Source: Candidatus Roizmanbacteria bacterium (GTDB taxonomy: Bacteria; Patescibacteriota; Microgenomatia; UBA1406). Taken from it: a stretch of 5,783 bases of DNA. Position 1 is the first letter of the stretch, and each line of letters starts with the position of its first letter. The DNA lies in the NCBI GenBank assembly GCA_024653645.1, contig JANLHK010000065.1, forward strand, positions 1 to 5,783, given 5' to 3'. Shown piece after piece: positions 1-5,783 of this stretch. Position numbers and translations under genes: made by a program. The notes beneath the pieces were generated by a model. That model saw nothing but the letters and a program-made list of their open reading frames with translations, did not search any database and was not told the DNA's origin.

Positions 1-959
1 ACCATGACCACAAAAAACATAAATACCGCGCTTATATAAAAAAAGGGTCGCAGTATTTTCTTTTGATATAAGTAGTACAAGCTCACCCCGTAGAAAAGAT
101 AGAGCAACATAATATCCTCCAGCCAACCAGTACTTACCCAACGAGCAGCCCGGTTGAATACCTGGAACGGGGGGATTAATAATAGATTGGCATTATCAGC
201 AGATTTAAAATGGGCAAAAAAATCTCCGGTTTGGATAAAGAAAAAATAAAAAAGACTCACTAATGACAGGGGCATTATGCCCAACCACAGCCAGCGCCAT
301 TCGAATTTCCTTTCACGAACCATCTGTTCAAGCGCGTACAATCCATAACCGATAAACAGTAATATGCCGGTGCTTTTGGTCAGTACTGCTAGTACACCAA
401 GTGCGCCAGCGTAGAAGTATTTTTTATCCATAAAAAAATACAGTGAAGCGAGTATAAAAAATAAGAACATGGTTTCAGGTGCACCAACTGATCGCACCAC
501 AAAAAAACGAGGAGTAAAAAAAGCCGCTACCACACTAAGCGTGAGTGGTTGTGCGGTCAGGTTATATTTTTTAAGTAATGTGTAGAAAAGACTCAAATAC
601 AAAACAGAAAATAGTACCGGTACCAACAACATACTCTTAAGAAATCCAAATAAGGGAGCCAGAAGAGAGATAAAAGCTGGGTACAGGGGGAAGTGTGCCG
701 TAAAATATGAGGGATTAAGACCGAGTATGGTTCCGTCAAACAACGGATGCTGCAGGTTGTACCACGTTTTGGCAACGATAATATAGAGCGGGCCGTCCCA
801 ATGGCTATAGACATCAAGCATAGTGGCGGCTGTCTTAAGCGGAACGTAACCCACGGAATGCAAGCGCAACAAGAAGGGACTCCACAACACAAGGGTACTT
901 ACCAAAACCACCGCAGTTATACTACAATAAGGTACTATGCGCTTCCACATACGCACCAT
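1..959 (-). CDS. PIG-V-like GT-C membrane mannosyltransferase, C-terminus cut by the window edge
   Basis: Reading leftward from an ATG at 957-959, the frame stays open for 319 codons and leaves the window without a stop, so the C-terminus is missing. The protein is strongly hydrophobic, with about nine possible membrane spans, the first near residues 12-30. An early loop carries HWDGPLYIIVAKTWY (residues 53-67) and then AHFPLYP (88-94). This order, WD followed by an FPLYP-like motif, is characteristic of the PIG-V/GPI mannosyltransferase II family, where the loop aspartate is catalytic and faces outward. RSVGAPETMFLF (156-167) and LTKSTGILLF (193-202) fit the same family. The expected role is moving a sugar, perhaps mannose, from a polyprenyl-phosphate donor to an external acceptor; the substrate is inference. 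The 959 start has GAGG nine bases upstream. An in-frame ATG lies inside the gene at 950, and others lie upstream at 1004 and 1019. The gene is divergent from, and overlaps, the plus-strand operon. Confidence 0.85.
   Translation of the reverse strand, partial: MVRMWKRIVPYCSITAVVLVSTLVLWSPFLLRLHSVGYVPLKTAATMLDVYSHWDGPLYIIVAKTWYNLQHPLFDGTILGLNPSYFTAHFPLYPAFISLLAPLFGFLKSMLLVPVLFSVLYLSLFYTLLKKYNLTAQPLTLSVVAAFFTPRFFVVRSVGAPETMFLFFILASLYFFMDKKYFYAGALGVLAVLTKSTGILLFIGYGLYALEQMVRERKFEWRWLWLGIMPLSLVSLFYFFFIQTGDFFAHFKSADNANLLLIPPFQVFNRAARWVSTGWLEDIMLLYLFYGVSLYYLYQKKILRPFFYISAVFMFFVVM
918..928 (+). promoter_or_regulatory. Candidate overlapping -10 hexamers before the rightward operon
   Basis: TATACT (918-923) and TACAAT (923-928) each differ from TATAAT at one position and lie just before the ATG at 937. 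Either would give a very short or absent leader. No convincing -35 hexamer is seen at the usual distance. The site lies inside the leftward gene, as any promoter for this operon must. An AAGG at 929-932, four bases before the ATG, is a possible weak ribosome binding site. Confidence 0.22.
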
Positions 960-2451
960 TCTAGCAAACCTCGGGAACCAGTGTCGCAACCACTGGGCAG
1001 TCATTGTGGTATTGATCATTGGAGCCGTATTGCGGCTTATTAATCTTGAAAGCCAGGTAACATTCTTGGGTGATCAGGGACGCGATGCACGCATCATGCG
1101 CGACATTATACTGTTGCGTGATCTGCCCGCTATCGGCCCGCCGACCTCAATTGGCCAAATCTATAGCGGGCCGTTCTTTTACTACCTTATGGCTCCATTT
1201 CTTTTACTCTCGGGCCTTAACCCCGTAGGACCGGCCTATGGCACCGTTTTATTATCTATCCTTGGCCTGTTAACAATCTATATTATTACTGCCAAGCTGT
1301 ATCATAAAGGGGTTGCCTTCTGCGTGGTGCTACTGATGACCACCTCCTGGATTAATACCACATATTCACGATTTTCGTGGAACCCCAATCCCATGCCATA
1401 TTTCTCATTTCTCACCATGGCGGCCTATTTTTATCTCCATCAAAAACCACAGAGCATCTACCGCGGCGTACTATTTGGTGCCATAGCAGGGTTATCCCTG
1501 CAACTTCATTATCTTTCCGGATTTATTACCCTGGGCCTCCTTGTACTGCACGGTATTCAACTTGTGCGGTCAAAACAAAAAAGAGAAATCGCCGTAAGCT
1601 TTTTAGCAATTGCTGCCGGCGGGATTGCCGTCATGAGCCCATTGTTGTTGTTTGAATTGAAGCATTCATTTTTGAACACCCATAATCTTATTACTCTTTT
1701 TTCCAACATGGCCCAATCTGAAGGTGGCCCGTCATATTTTTCTGAACTGAGTACTACCATTACCCAAGCGGTCTTTTATGTCACCCAAACAAAACTATCA
1801 CCACTTATCGCTCACCTGCTGTTTTGGGGTGTGTTGATCTTAGCGGGTATAAAAGCAGGACGCAGTAAGTCACTTTTTTTGGGAGTCAACGTGTGGCTCA
1901 CCATACTATTCTTTCTCCTCTTTGCTCTGCTGGACAGTCCTCGACATCCTCATTACTATGGAGCCATTTATCCCAGTCTATACATACTCCTTGCCTCCAT
2001 TCTTCCTTGGAACAAGAAGTGCTATCGGTGCAAACTGGTTATTGGTATCATCAGCCTCTTCTTAATCATTCAGAACCTGCGTGCCGCTCAACCGTTACTG
2101 GTACCGGGCGGTAATCAGATACGGGTTGCCCAGGAAACGGCGAAAAGCATCGGTGACCATATTATCAAAAGTCCCTACCAAATTACTACCATACCGAAAA
2201 CCGAAACCGATGATCATTACCGGTACTACCTAGAAAACTGGTATCCGCAGTATACGCTGATGGGGCCCTTTGAAACCGACCAGCCTGAAGAACTTTTTGT
2301 ACTGTGCTTTGATACTGACTGCGCTAAAGTACAAGATGATAATCAATGGGCTATCGCCTCATTTGTCGATAAGAAAAAAGTAAACGAGTTTAAAGCAGGG
2401 CGCGCCACCGTGTACCAATTCCAACATGACCGTGATAAAATGAACGAATGA
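937..2451 (+). CDS. GT-C membrane glycosyltransferase of the GDQGRD type with exported C-terminal domain
   Basis: This 504-residue protein has about 11-12 likely membrane spans, the first at roughly residues 20-36. The following loop holds GDQGRDA (45-51), whose acidic residues match the catalytic position of PMT/ArnT-like (GT39/GT83-type) transferases. GPFFYYLMAP (78-87) and SWNPNPMP (147-154) follow, and HPHYYGAIYP (337-346) lies near the last spans. The segment from about residue 380 is soluble and probably outside the membrane; it contains a close cysteine pair, C457 and C462. The likely job is transfer of a sugar from a polyprenyl-phosphate donor to a surface acceptor; sugar and acceptor cannot be told. 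ATG 937 is the first start after an in-frame stop at 928-930, and any later start would cut the first span. It heads the operon, its 5' end overlaps the divergent gene, and its TGA overlaps the next start as ATGA. I recall close relatives in Patescibacteria. Confidence 0.88.
   Translation: MRFHIRTILANLGNQCRNHWAVIVVLIIGAVLRLINLESQVTFLGDQGRDARIMRDIILLRDLPAIGPPTSIGQIYSGPFFYYLMAPFLLLSGLNPVGPAYGTVLLSILGLLTIYIITAKLYHKGVAFCVVLLMTTSWINTTYSRFSWNPNPMPYFSFLTMAAYFYLHQKPQSIYRGVLFGAIAGLSLQLHYLSGFITLGLLVLHGIQLVRSKQKREIAVSFLAIAAGGIAVMSPLLLFELKHSFLNTHNLITLFSNMAQSEGGPSYFSELSTTITQAVFYVTQTKLSPLIAHLLFWGVLILAGIKAGRSKSLFLGVNVWLTILFFLLFALLDSPRHPHYYGAIYPSLYILLASILPWNKKCYRCKLVIGIISLFLIIQNLRAAQPLLVPGGNQIRVAQETAKSIGDHIIKSPYQITTIPKTETDDHYRYYLENWYPQYTLMGPFETDQPEELFVLCFDTDCAKVQDDNQWAIASFVDKKKVNEFKAGRATVYQFQHDRDKMNE
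958..966 (-). promoter_or_regulatory. Candidate extended -10 element for the leftward gene
   Basis: Read on the minus strand, 966-958 gives TGCTAGAAT, which is TGn followed by a hexamer one mismatch from TATAAT. Transcription would begin near 951, which fits a leaderless message starting at the in-frame ATG at 950. The only -35-like sequence nearby (TTGCGA, 989-984) is 20 bases away, too far for a good match. This competes with the use of the 959 start, because the hexamer overlaps that ATG. Speculative. Confidence 0.2.
969..972 (-). promoter_or_regulatory. Candidate Shine-Dalgarno for the leftward PIG-V-like gene
   Basis: On the minus strand GAGG ends nine bases before the ATG at 959. It is the reason to prefer 959 over the in-frame ATGs at 950, 1004 and 1019, which have no such motif. 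It lies inside the coding region of the opposite gene. Four bases can match by chance. Confidence 0.35.
2448..2451 (+). other. ATGA stop/start overlap between GT-C and GT2 genes
   Basis: The TGA of the first gene (2449-2451) overlaps the ATG of the second (2448-2450). The next codon is also ATG. No purine-rich ribosome binding site precedes it, so re-initiation by terminating ribosomes is the likely route, which would tie donor-enzyme production to that of the membrane transferase. Confidence 0.75.
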
Positions 2452-3197
2452 TGAAGGTTTCTATTGTTATCCCAGTATATAACGAGGTGCAAAATCTAAA
2501 AAAAGGCGTGCTTGACACCGTATTGGCATATGCTAAAAGTCGCCCCTCAGTCATTGAGGTATTGATTGTCGACGATGGGTCAACCGATGATACCGTTGCG
2601 CTCATCAAGAAAAACTATTTAGGAAACTATCCCAAGCTGCGGCTTTATGAAAAGAAGCACGCCGGCAAAGCCTATGGCGTCATAGCCGGCATGAAGCAGG
2701 CAAAAGGCACTATTGTTTTCTTTACTGATATGGATTTAGCCACGCCCATTGAAGAAGCCGATAAACTGGTGCAAGGAATTGAGGATGGATATGATGTGGT
2801 GATCGGATCACGAAACAGCAATCGTCAAGGGGCGCCTATCATCCGAAAGGCGATGGCGTTGGGGTTTATTGTTTTGCGTACCCTCCTGGTTGGATTGCGC
2901 GGCATTCACGATACCCAATGCGGATTTAAGGCATTCAAAACTACTGCTGCCCGTACCATGCTTAAAAAACTTCATGCATTTGCAAAGGAATCAGCTGTTG
3001 AGGGCCCTTCAGTCGGCGCTGGTTTTGATATTGAATTGTTGTTTGTCGCACAAAAACTTGGTTACAAAATTAAAGAAGTACCGGTCCCTTGGCGTCATGT
3101 TGAAACCAAACGGGTTAATTTTATAACCGATTCAATCGAGGCCATTACCGATATGACGCGTATAAAATGGAATGATATACGCGGCGCCTATAATTAA
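2448..3197 (+). CDS. ALG5/DPM1-like GT2 polyprenyl-phosphate glycosyltransferase
   Basis: A 249-residue GT2 (GT-A fold) enzyme. The nucleotide-binding start SIVIPVYNE (5-13) is followed by VDDGSTDD (41-48), HAGKAYGVIAGM (71-82) and the metal-binding DMD (94-96) within FFTDMDLATP. The later GIHDTQCGFKAF (152-163), FDIELLF (193-199) and PVPWRHVE (212-219) follow the pattern of dolichyl-phosphate beta-glucosyltransferase (ALG5) rather than plain DPM1. Such enzymes move glucose or mannose from a nucleotide sugar to polyprenyl phosphate, undecaprenyl phosphate in bacteria; the sugar is not determined here. There is no N-terminal anchor as in eukaryotic ALG5 and no C-terminal membrane or GtrA-like part, so it should be a peripheral protein on the cytoplasmic face. 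It has a short insertion before FDIELLF (about 177-191). The tail IKWNDIRGAY resembles bacterial relatives I recall. Start and previous stop share ATGA; a second ATG at 2451 is equally possible. It probably supplies donor to its GT-C neighbours. Confidence 0.92.
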   Translation: MMKVSIVIPVYNEVQNLKKGVLDTVLAYAKSRPSVIEVLIVDDGSTDDTVALIKKNYLGNYPKLRLYEKKHAGKAYGVIAGMKQAKGTIVFFTDMDLATPIEEADKLVQGIEDGYDVVIGSRNSNRQGAPIIRKAMALGFIVLRTLLVGLRGIHDTQCGFKAFKTTAARTMLKKLHAFAKESAVEGPSVGAGFDIELLFVAQKLGYKIKEVPVPWRHVETKRVNFITDSIEAITDMTRIKWNDIRGAYN

Positions 3198-3201
3198 CCG
3201 C

Positions 3202-4644
3202 ATGAAAGCACTACTGCGCACCCACTTCTTGGCAGTACTGTTTGGCATCTTTCTCCTAATTACTACCTCGTATAAGCTGATTACCCACCCCACTCCCTTT
3301 TATGATTGGGACGAGCCGCTCTATGTACAGGGAGGGATTGAAATGATCAGGAATAATTATTATCTGTTTCCGATGTGGCAAGGGCAGGTGTGGATGGACA
3401 AACCTCCGGTAAGTTCGCTCCTATATGGGTTGGTTGCACAGTTGCCTATAGAGCGCGAGTTAAGTACACGATTTCTTGCCTTGTTTACCAGTATTGGGGT
3501 GCTGGCACTTGCCTATGTCCTCTATTGGCGAGTTACCAAAAACCCCTTCGTTAGTCTTATTCCTATTGTTGCCACCGCCTATGCGCCCATTTTTGTACAG
3601 CGGTCACAGGTAGTGAGTCTTGATGTATTTTTGCTGCTGGGATGGTTTGGGTATCTCGTATTTCGCAGACAACGGGTATGGGCAACCCTGTTCCTGTTTT
3701 TAAGCACTCAAAGTAAATCACTATTGGGGTTTTACCCACTTGCCATTATGGTGCTCTTTTTTTTGTTTGAATATGCAACCAAAAAAATAAAATGGGCTGA
3801 GCTGATACATGAGCTGCGCATCATTATCATACAAGGGCTCGTACTTTCACTCTGGTACTTTATCGCGTTTGCCTGGTATGGTGAGACATTCTGGCAGGCA
3901 CATATTGTCGAAAGTCATTTCCGCCGGGTAACCGCGTCCATAGAGTCCCACTTTGGTGAACGGATATTTTATATCACCTTGCTGCGTGACCAAATGCCGG
4001 TAATGGTTATTCCAGCCATTGCAGGATTACTACTGCTCCTGTGGCAGTTTTATAAGGGCACTATATCTCACGAAACATTTCTGCTGGCAGTTGCCTTTGT
4101 GCCGTGGTTTATATTTCTCAACCTGACCAAAACAAAGATAGCCTGGTACTTATACCCGGTGATTCCGCAATTCTTCTTTCTCGCCAGCTACCCGCTTACA
4201 GTACTGGCAAAGTTTAAGAAGACAACTCTTATTTTCAGTCTTGCGGTCGTTGCCTATCTGTTATTCAACGGGGTAATACAGCATGCATTTTTTACCACCT
4301 ATTATTCCAGTGAAGAAGAGCATCACGAGGTTGCCCGCGAAGCCAAAAATACCTGCGAGTCACTGGCGGTACTCGTTTCAGAAACTACCCGCACTACCTA
4401 CCAGACACTCGATGCAATGGGGCTGGTAATTGCAACCACTGACTGGTGGGGAGACCATCCCAGTATGGTGTACTATTTTGAGAAACCTATTGGATTTTTT
4501 TACACCACTGATTCATTTCAAAAAAAACTCACGAATTACGCATGTGCATCAGTTTCACCAGATGACGTGTCATATCTACGCACTGCGAAAACAAAAATAC
4601 TGCGCACATTCCCCTCTACTAGGCTGTATACTGTTTTACCATGA
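3202..4644 (+). CDS. ArnT/PMT-like GT-C membrane glycosyltransferase
   Basis: From ATG 3202 the protein has 480 residues and about ten to eleven likely membrane spans, the first near residues 8-24. The loop after span 1 carries DWDEPLY (35-41) and then WMDKPPVSSLLYG (64-76). This acidic pair followed by a KPP motif is the signature of ArnT and related PMT-superfamily enzymes that use polyprenyl-phosphate sugars on the outer face. RSQVVSLDVFLLL (134-146) and KIAWYLYPVIPQ (312-323) also fit. About 110 C-terminal residues appear soluble and exported, with cysteines at 385 and 448. Lipid A modification by L-Ara4N is not implied; the acceptor is unknown. An ATG at 3172 would add ten residues (MIYAAPIINR) and overlap the GT2 gene by 26 bases. 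I prefer 3202, four bases after that gene's TAA, because the protein then begins MKALLRTHF with a normal signal-anchor layout. Neither start has a clear ribosome binding site. Its TGA overlaps the next ATG. Confidence 0.88.
   Translation: MKALLRTHFLAVLFGIFLLITTSYKLITHPTPFYDWDEPLYVQGGIEMIRNNYYLFPMWQGQVWMDKPPVSSLLYGLVAQLPIERELSTRFLALFTSIGVLALAYVLYWRVTKNPFVSLIPIVATAYAPIFVQRSQVVSLDVFLLLGWFGYLVFRRQRVWATLFLFLSTQSKSLLGFYPLAIMVLFFLFEYATKKIKWAELIHELRIIIIQGLVLSLWYFIAFAWYGETFWQAHIVESHFRRVTASIESHFGERIFYITLLRDQMPVMVIPAIAGLLLLLWQFYKGTISHETFLLAVAFVPWFIFLNLTKTKIAWYLYPVIPQFFFLASYPLTVLAKFKKTTLIFSLAVVAYLLFNGVIQHAFFTTYYSSEEEHHEVAREAKNTCESLAVLVSETTRTTYQTLDAMGLVIATTDWWGDHPSMVYYFEKPIGFFYTTDSFQKKLTNYACASVSPDDVSYLRTAKTKILRTFPSTRLYTVLP
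4641..4644 (+). other. ATGA stop/start overlap between the two downstream GT-C genes
   Basis: The TGA ending the ArnT-like gene (4642-4644) overlaps the ATG of the last gene (4641-4643). The preceding bases (ctgttttacc) contain no Shine-Dalgarno sequence, so translational coupling is likely. Confidence 0.75.
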
Positions 4645-5783
4645 TAGACGTAGTGGCTCTGTGGCAATGGTTGGCAAAACGAACAACCAAAACTGATGTG
4701 CTCATCGTTATGGGCCTCATTGCTCTATTTTTTACCACTCGACTCATCGGTATTCTTGACCTTCCCATGTTCACTGATGAGGCTATCTATATTCACTGGG
4801 CAAAGCTTGCCTGGAAAGATGCCTCTTGGCGATTTGTCTCACTCACTGATGGACGCCAGCCATTGCAAACCTGGGCAACCATACCGTTTCTGAAGCTTAT
4901 CGATGACCCGCTGCTGGCCGGACGTATGTTTGGCGTCATGTCAGGCCTGTTTGGATTTGTGGGTGTTATGATTCTTGCCGGCTACCTTTTTGGTAAAAAA
5001 ACTGCCTATATCGGCGGGTTGTTGTATTTGCTGAATCCCTACTTTTTATTTTATGACCGCATGGCTATGGTCGACTCAGCCGTATCCGCATTTTTTACCT
5101 GGTCATTGCTGGGAACCTTGTTATTGTTGCGTTTTCCCCGACTTGATATTGCCATCATCTACGGGCTCATTATCGGCTTGGGATCGCTCAGCAAATCAAC
5201 GGCACGAGTGTTTCTCCTGGTACCAGCCCTGATACCGATCGTATGGTATTGGGGGGACTCAAAAAAAATACGCAAAACCATCAATTACTACCTATTACTC
5301 GGAGTGGTGGCAGTATTTATGGTAGGGCTCTATAATATACAGCGACTGTCTCCGTTCATGCATTTTATTGAGGGAAAAAACCTTACCTTTGTCCGCACCA
5401 TTCCTCAATTTATAGCAAGCCCATTTGATCCGCTTATTCACAACCTCCTGACCATTCCTCAATATGTCGGAATTGAAAGCGCATTTCTTTTGCCTATATT
5501 TGGCATTATCGGCCTCATCGTCATGGCCAGAAAAAATTTGAAACTATCATTGTTTCTGAGCGCATCGTTCCTCGTTCCCTTTGGTATTATTGCCTCACTG
5601 GCTATTGTGCTGTTTCCCCGCTACCTTATGTTTCTGACCATACCACTCTTTTTGGGCATGCTGTATTTAGTGCAAAATACCCGTTACCGCGTACTCGTGA
5701 TAGTGCTGTATGGTATATCAGTAACCTACCCACTCTGGGCAATCTACTTCAACCTAAACAAACTATACCTGCCACCCATTGAT
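4641..5783 (+). CDS. PMT-like GT-C membrane glycosyltransferase, C-terminus cut by the window edge
   Basis: The frame starts at ATG 4641, overlaps the previous stop as ATGA and stays open for 381 codons to the right edge, so the C-terminus is missing. There are about eleven likely membrane spans, the first near residues 18-38. The first exported loop has FTDEAIYIHWAKL (44-56), whose D46/E47 pair matches the catalytic acidic position of PMT-type GT-C enzymes, followed by DGRQPLQTW (70-78) where relatives carry KPP. YDRMAMVDSA (138-147), SKSTA (184-188) and LFPRYLMF (324-331) are typical of bacterial PMT_2/GT39-like proteins. A short repeat, TIPQF (253-257) and TIPQY (271-275), lies in a loop between spans. 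The likely role is again polyprenyl-phosphate-sugar transfer outside the membrane. The acceptor-side motif differs from those of the two other plus-strand GT-C genes, which argues against simple redundancy. No ribosome binding site is seen; translation is probably coupled to the upstream gene. Confidence 0.86.
   Translation, partial: MIDVVALWQWLAKRTTKTDVLIVMGLIALFFTTRLIGILDLPMFTDEAIYIHWAKLAWKDASWRFVSLTDGRQPLQTWATIPFLKLIDDPLLAGRMFGVMSGLFGFVGVMILAGYLFGKKTAYIGGLLYLLNPYFLFYDRMAMVDSAVSAFFTWSLLGTLLLLRFPRLDIAIIYGLIIGLGSLSKSTARVFLLVPALIPIVWYWGDSKKIRKTINYYLLLGVVAVFMVGLYNIQRLSPFMHFIEGKNLTFVRTIPQFIASPFDPLIHNLLTIPQYVGIESAFLLPIFGIIGLIVMARKNLKLSLFLSASFLVPFGIIASLAIVLFPRYLMFLTIPLFLGMLYLVQNTRYRVLVIVLYGISVTYPLWAIYFNLNKLYLPPID
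5397..5463 (+). repeat. Pair of 13-base direct repeats, in frame, inside the last gene
   Basis: ACCATTCCTCAAT occurs at 5397-5409 and again at 5451-5463, 54 bases apart (18 codons), and encodes TIPQ in the same frame both times, followed by F and then Y. It may mark a small internal duplication in an exported loop, but the bases between the copies show no further similarity, so chance or local sequence constraint is also possible. Confidence 0.5.

Noticed and set aside
501..522. Runs of A on the plus strand as possible slippage sites or a terminator
   Set aside because: They encode phenylalanine-rich membrane segments on the minus strand, the frame is intact across them, and no hairpin precedes them.
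593..892. 99-codon minus-strand open frame rich in cysteine
   Set aside because: It is in another frame of the same strand as the PIG-V-like gene, whose own frame carries family motifs throughout; the cysteines are a frame-shift artefact.
931..957. Weak inverted symmetry (TGCG at 938-941 and CGCA at 952-955) between the divergent starts, as a possible operator or hairpin
   Set aside because: The stem is only four bases with a ten-base loop and the flanking GGT/ACC are out of register, so chance explains it.
747..1043. Open frame of 98 codons on the plus strand across the divergent junction
   Set aside because: It lies antisense to the strongly membrane-like PIG-V-like gene and out of frame with the operon's first gene; its translation shows no domain or hydrophobic pattern.
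2390..2608. 72-codon minus-strand open frame over the first gene junction
   Set aside because: It is antisense to clear coding sequence in both plus-strand genes and has no recognisable features.
2448..3197. Reading the GT2 gene as a plain DPM1-type dolichol-phosphate mannose synthase
   Set aside because: The DTQCGFK and FDIELLF region and overall motif order fit the ALG5-like branch better, although the sugar donor cannot be decided from sequence alone.
3202..4644. Naming the gene arnT (lipid A aminoarabinose transferase)
   Set aside because: Only the general DE...KPP fold signature is shared; there are no arn neighbours and no sign of a lipid A-producing host.

Overview
The window is a compact, essentially gap-free cluster of lipid-linked sugar glycosyltransferases, probably from a bacterium with a small genome. 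There are five protein genes. Four are multi-spanning membrane glycosyltransferases of the GT-C fold, and one is a soluble GT2 enzyme resembling dolichyl-phosphate glucosyltransferase (ALG5). Two of the membrane genes run off the window edges. The genetic code is the standard one (TGA and TAA both end genes). The base composition is mid-range by eye. The GDQGRDA-type membrane transferase, the WND-IRG tail on the GT2 enzyme, the tight packing and the weak ribosome binding sites all recall candidate phyla radiation (Patescibacteria) genomes. That placement is inference from remembered family patterns, not from a search.

Layout. From the left edge to 959, the minus strand carries a PIG-V-like (GPI mannosyltransferase II-like) membrane transferase, cut at its C-terminus by the window edge. 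On the plus strand a four-gene operon begins at 937. It holds a GT-C transferase (937-2451), the ALG5-like GT2 enzyme (2448-3197), an ArnT/PMT-like GT-C transferase (best start 3202, end 4644) and a further PMT-like GT-C transferase (from 4641, cut by the right edge). Genes 1 and 2, and genes 3 and 4, overlap by 4 bases through an ATGA stop/start. Genes 2 and 3 are 4 bases apart if the 3202 start is used.

The divergent pair at 937-959 has no spacer: the two coding regions overlap at their 5' ends by about 23 bases. Each promoter must therefore lie inside the neighbouring gene.

How the genes may work together. The GT2 enzyme would move a sugar from a nucleotide donor to polyprenyl phosphate on the cytoplasmic face. 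After flipping, the GT-C enzymes would use such polyprenyl-phosphate sugars outside the membrane to build or decorate a surface glycan or glycoprotein. No flippase, polymerase, priming transferase or acceptor protein is visible here, so the product is unknown. No stretch of 300 bases lacks a gene, and I see no RNA genes, mobile elements, CRISPR arrays or clear terminators.
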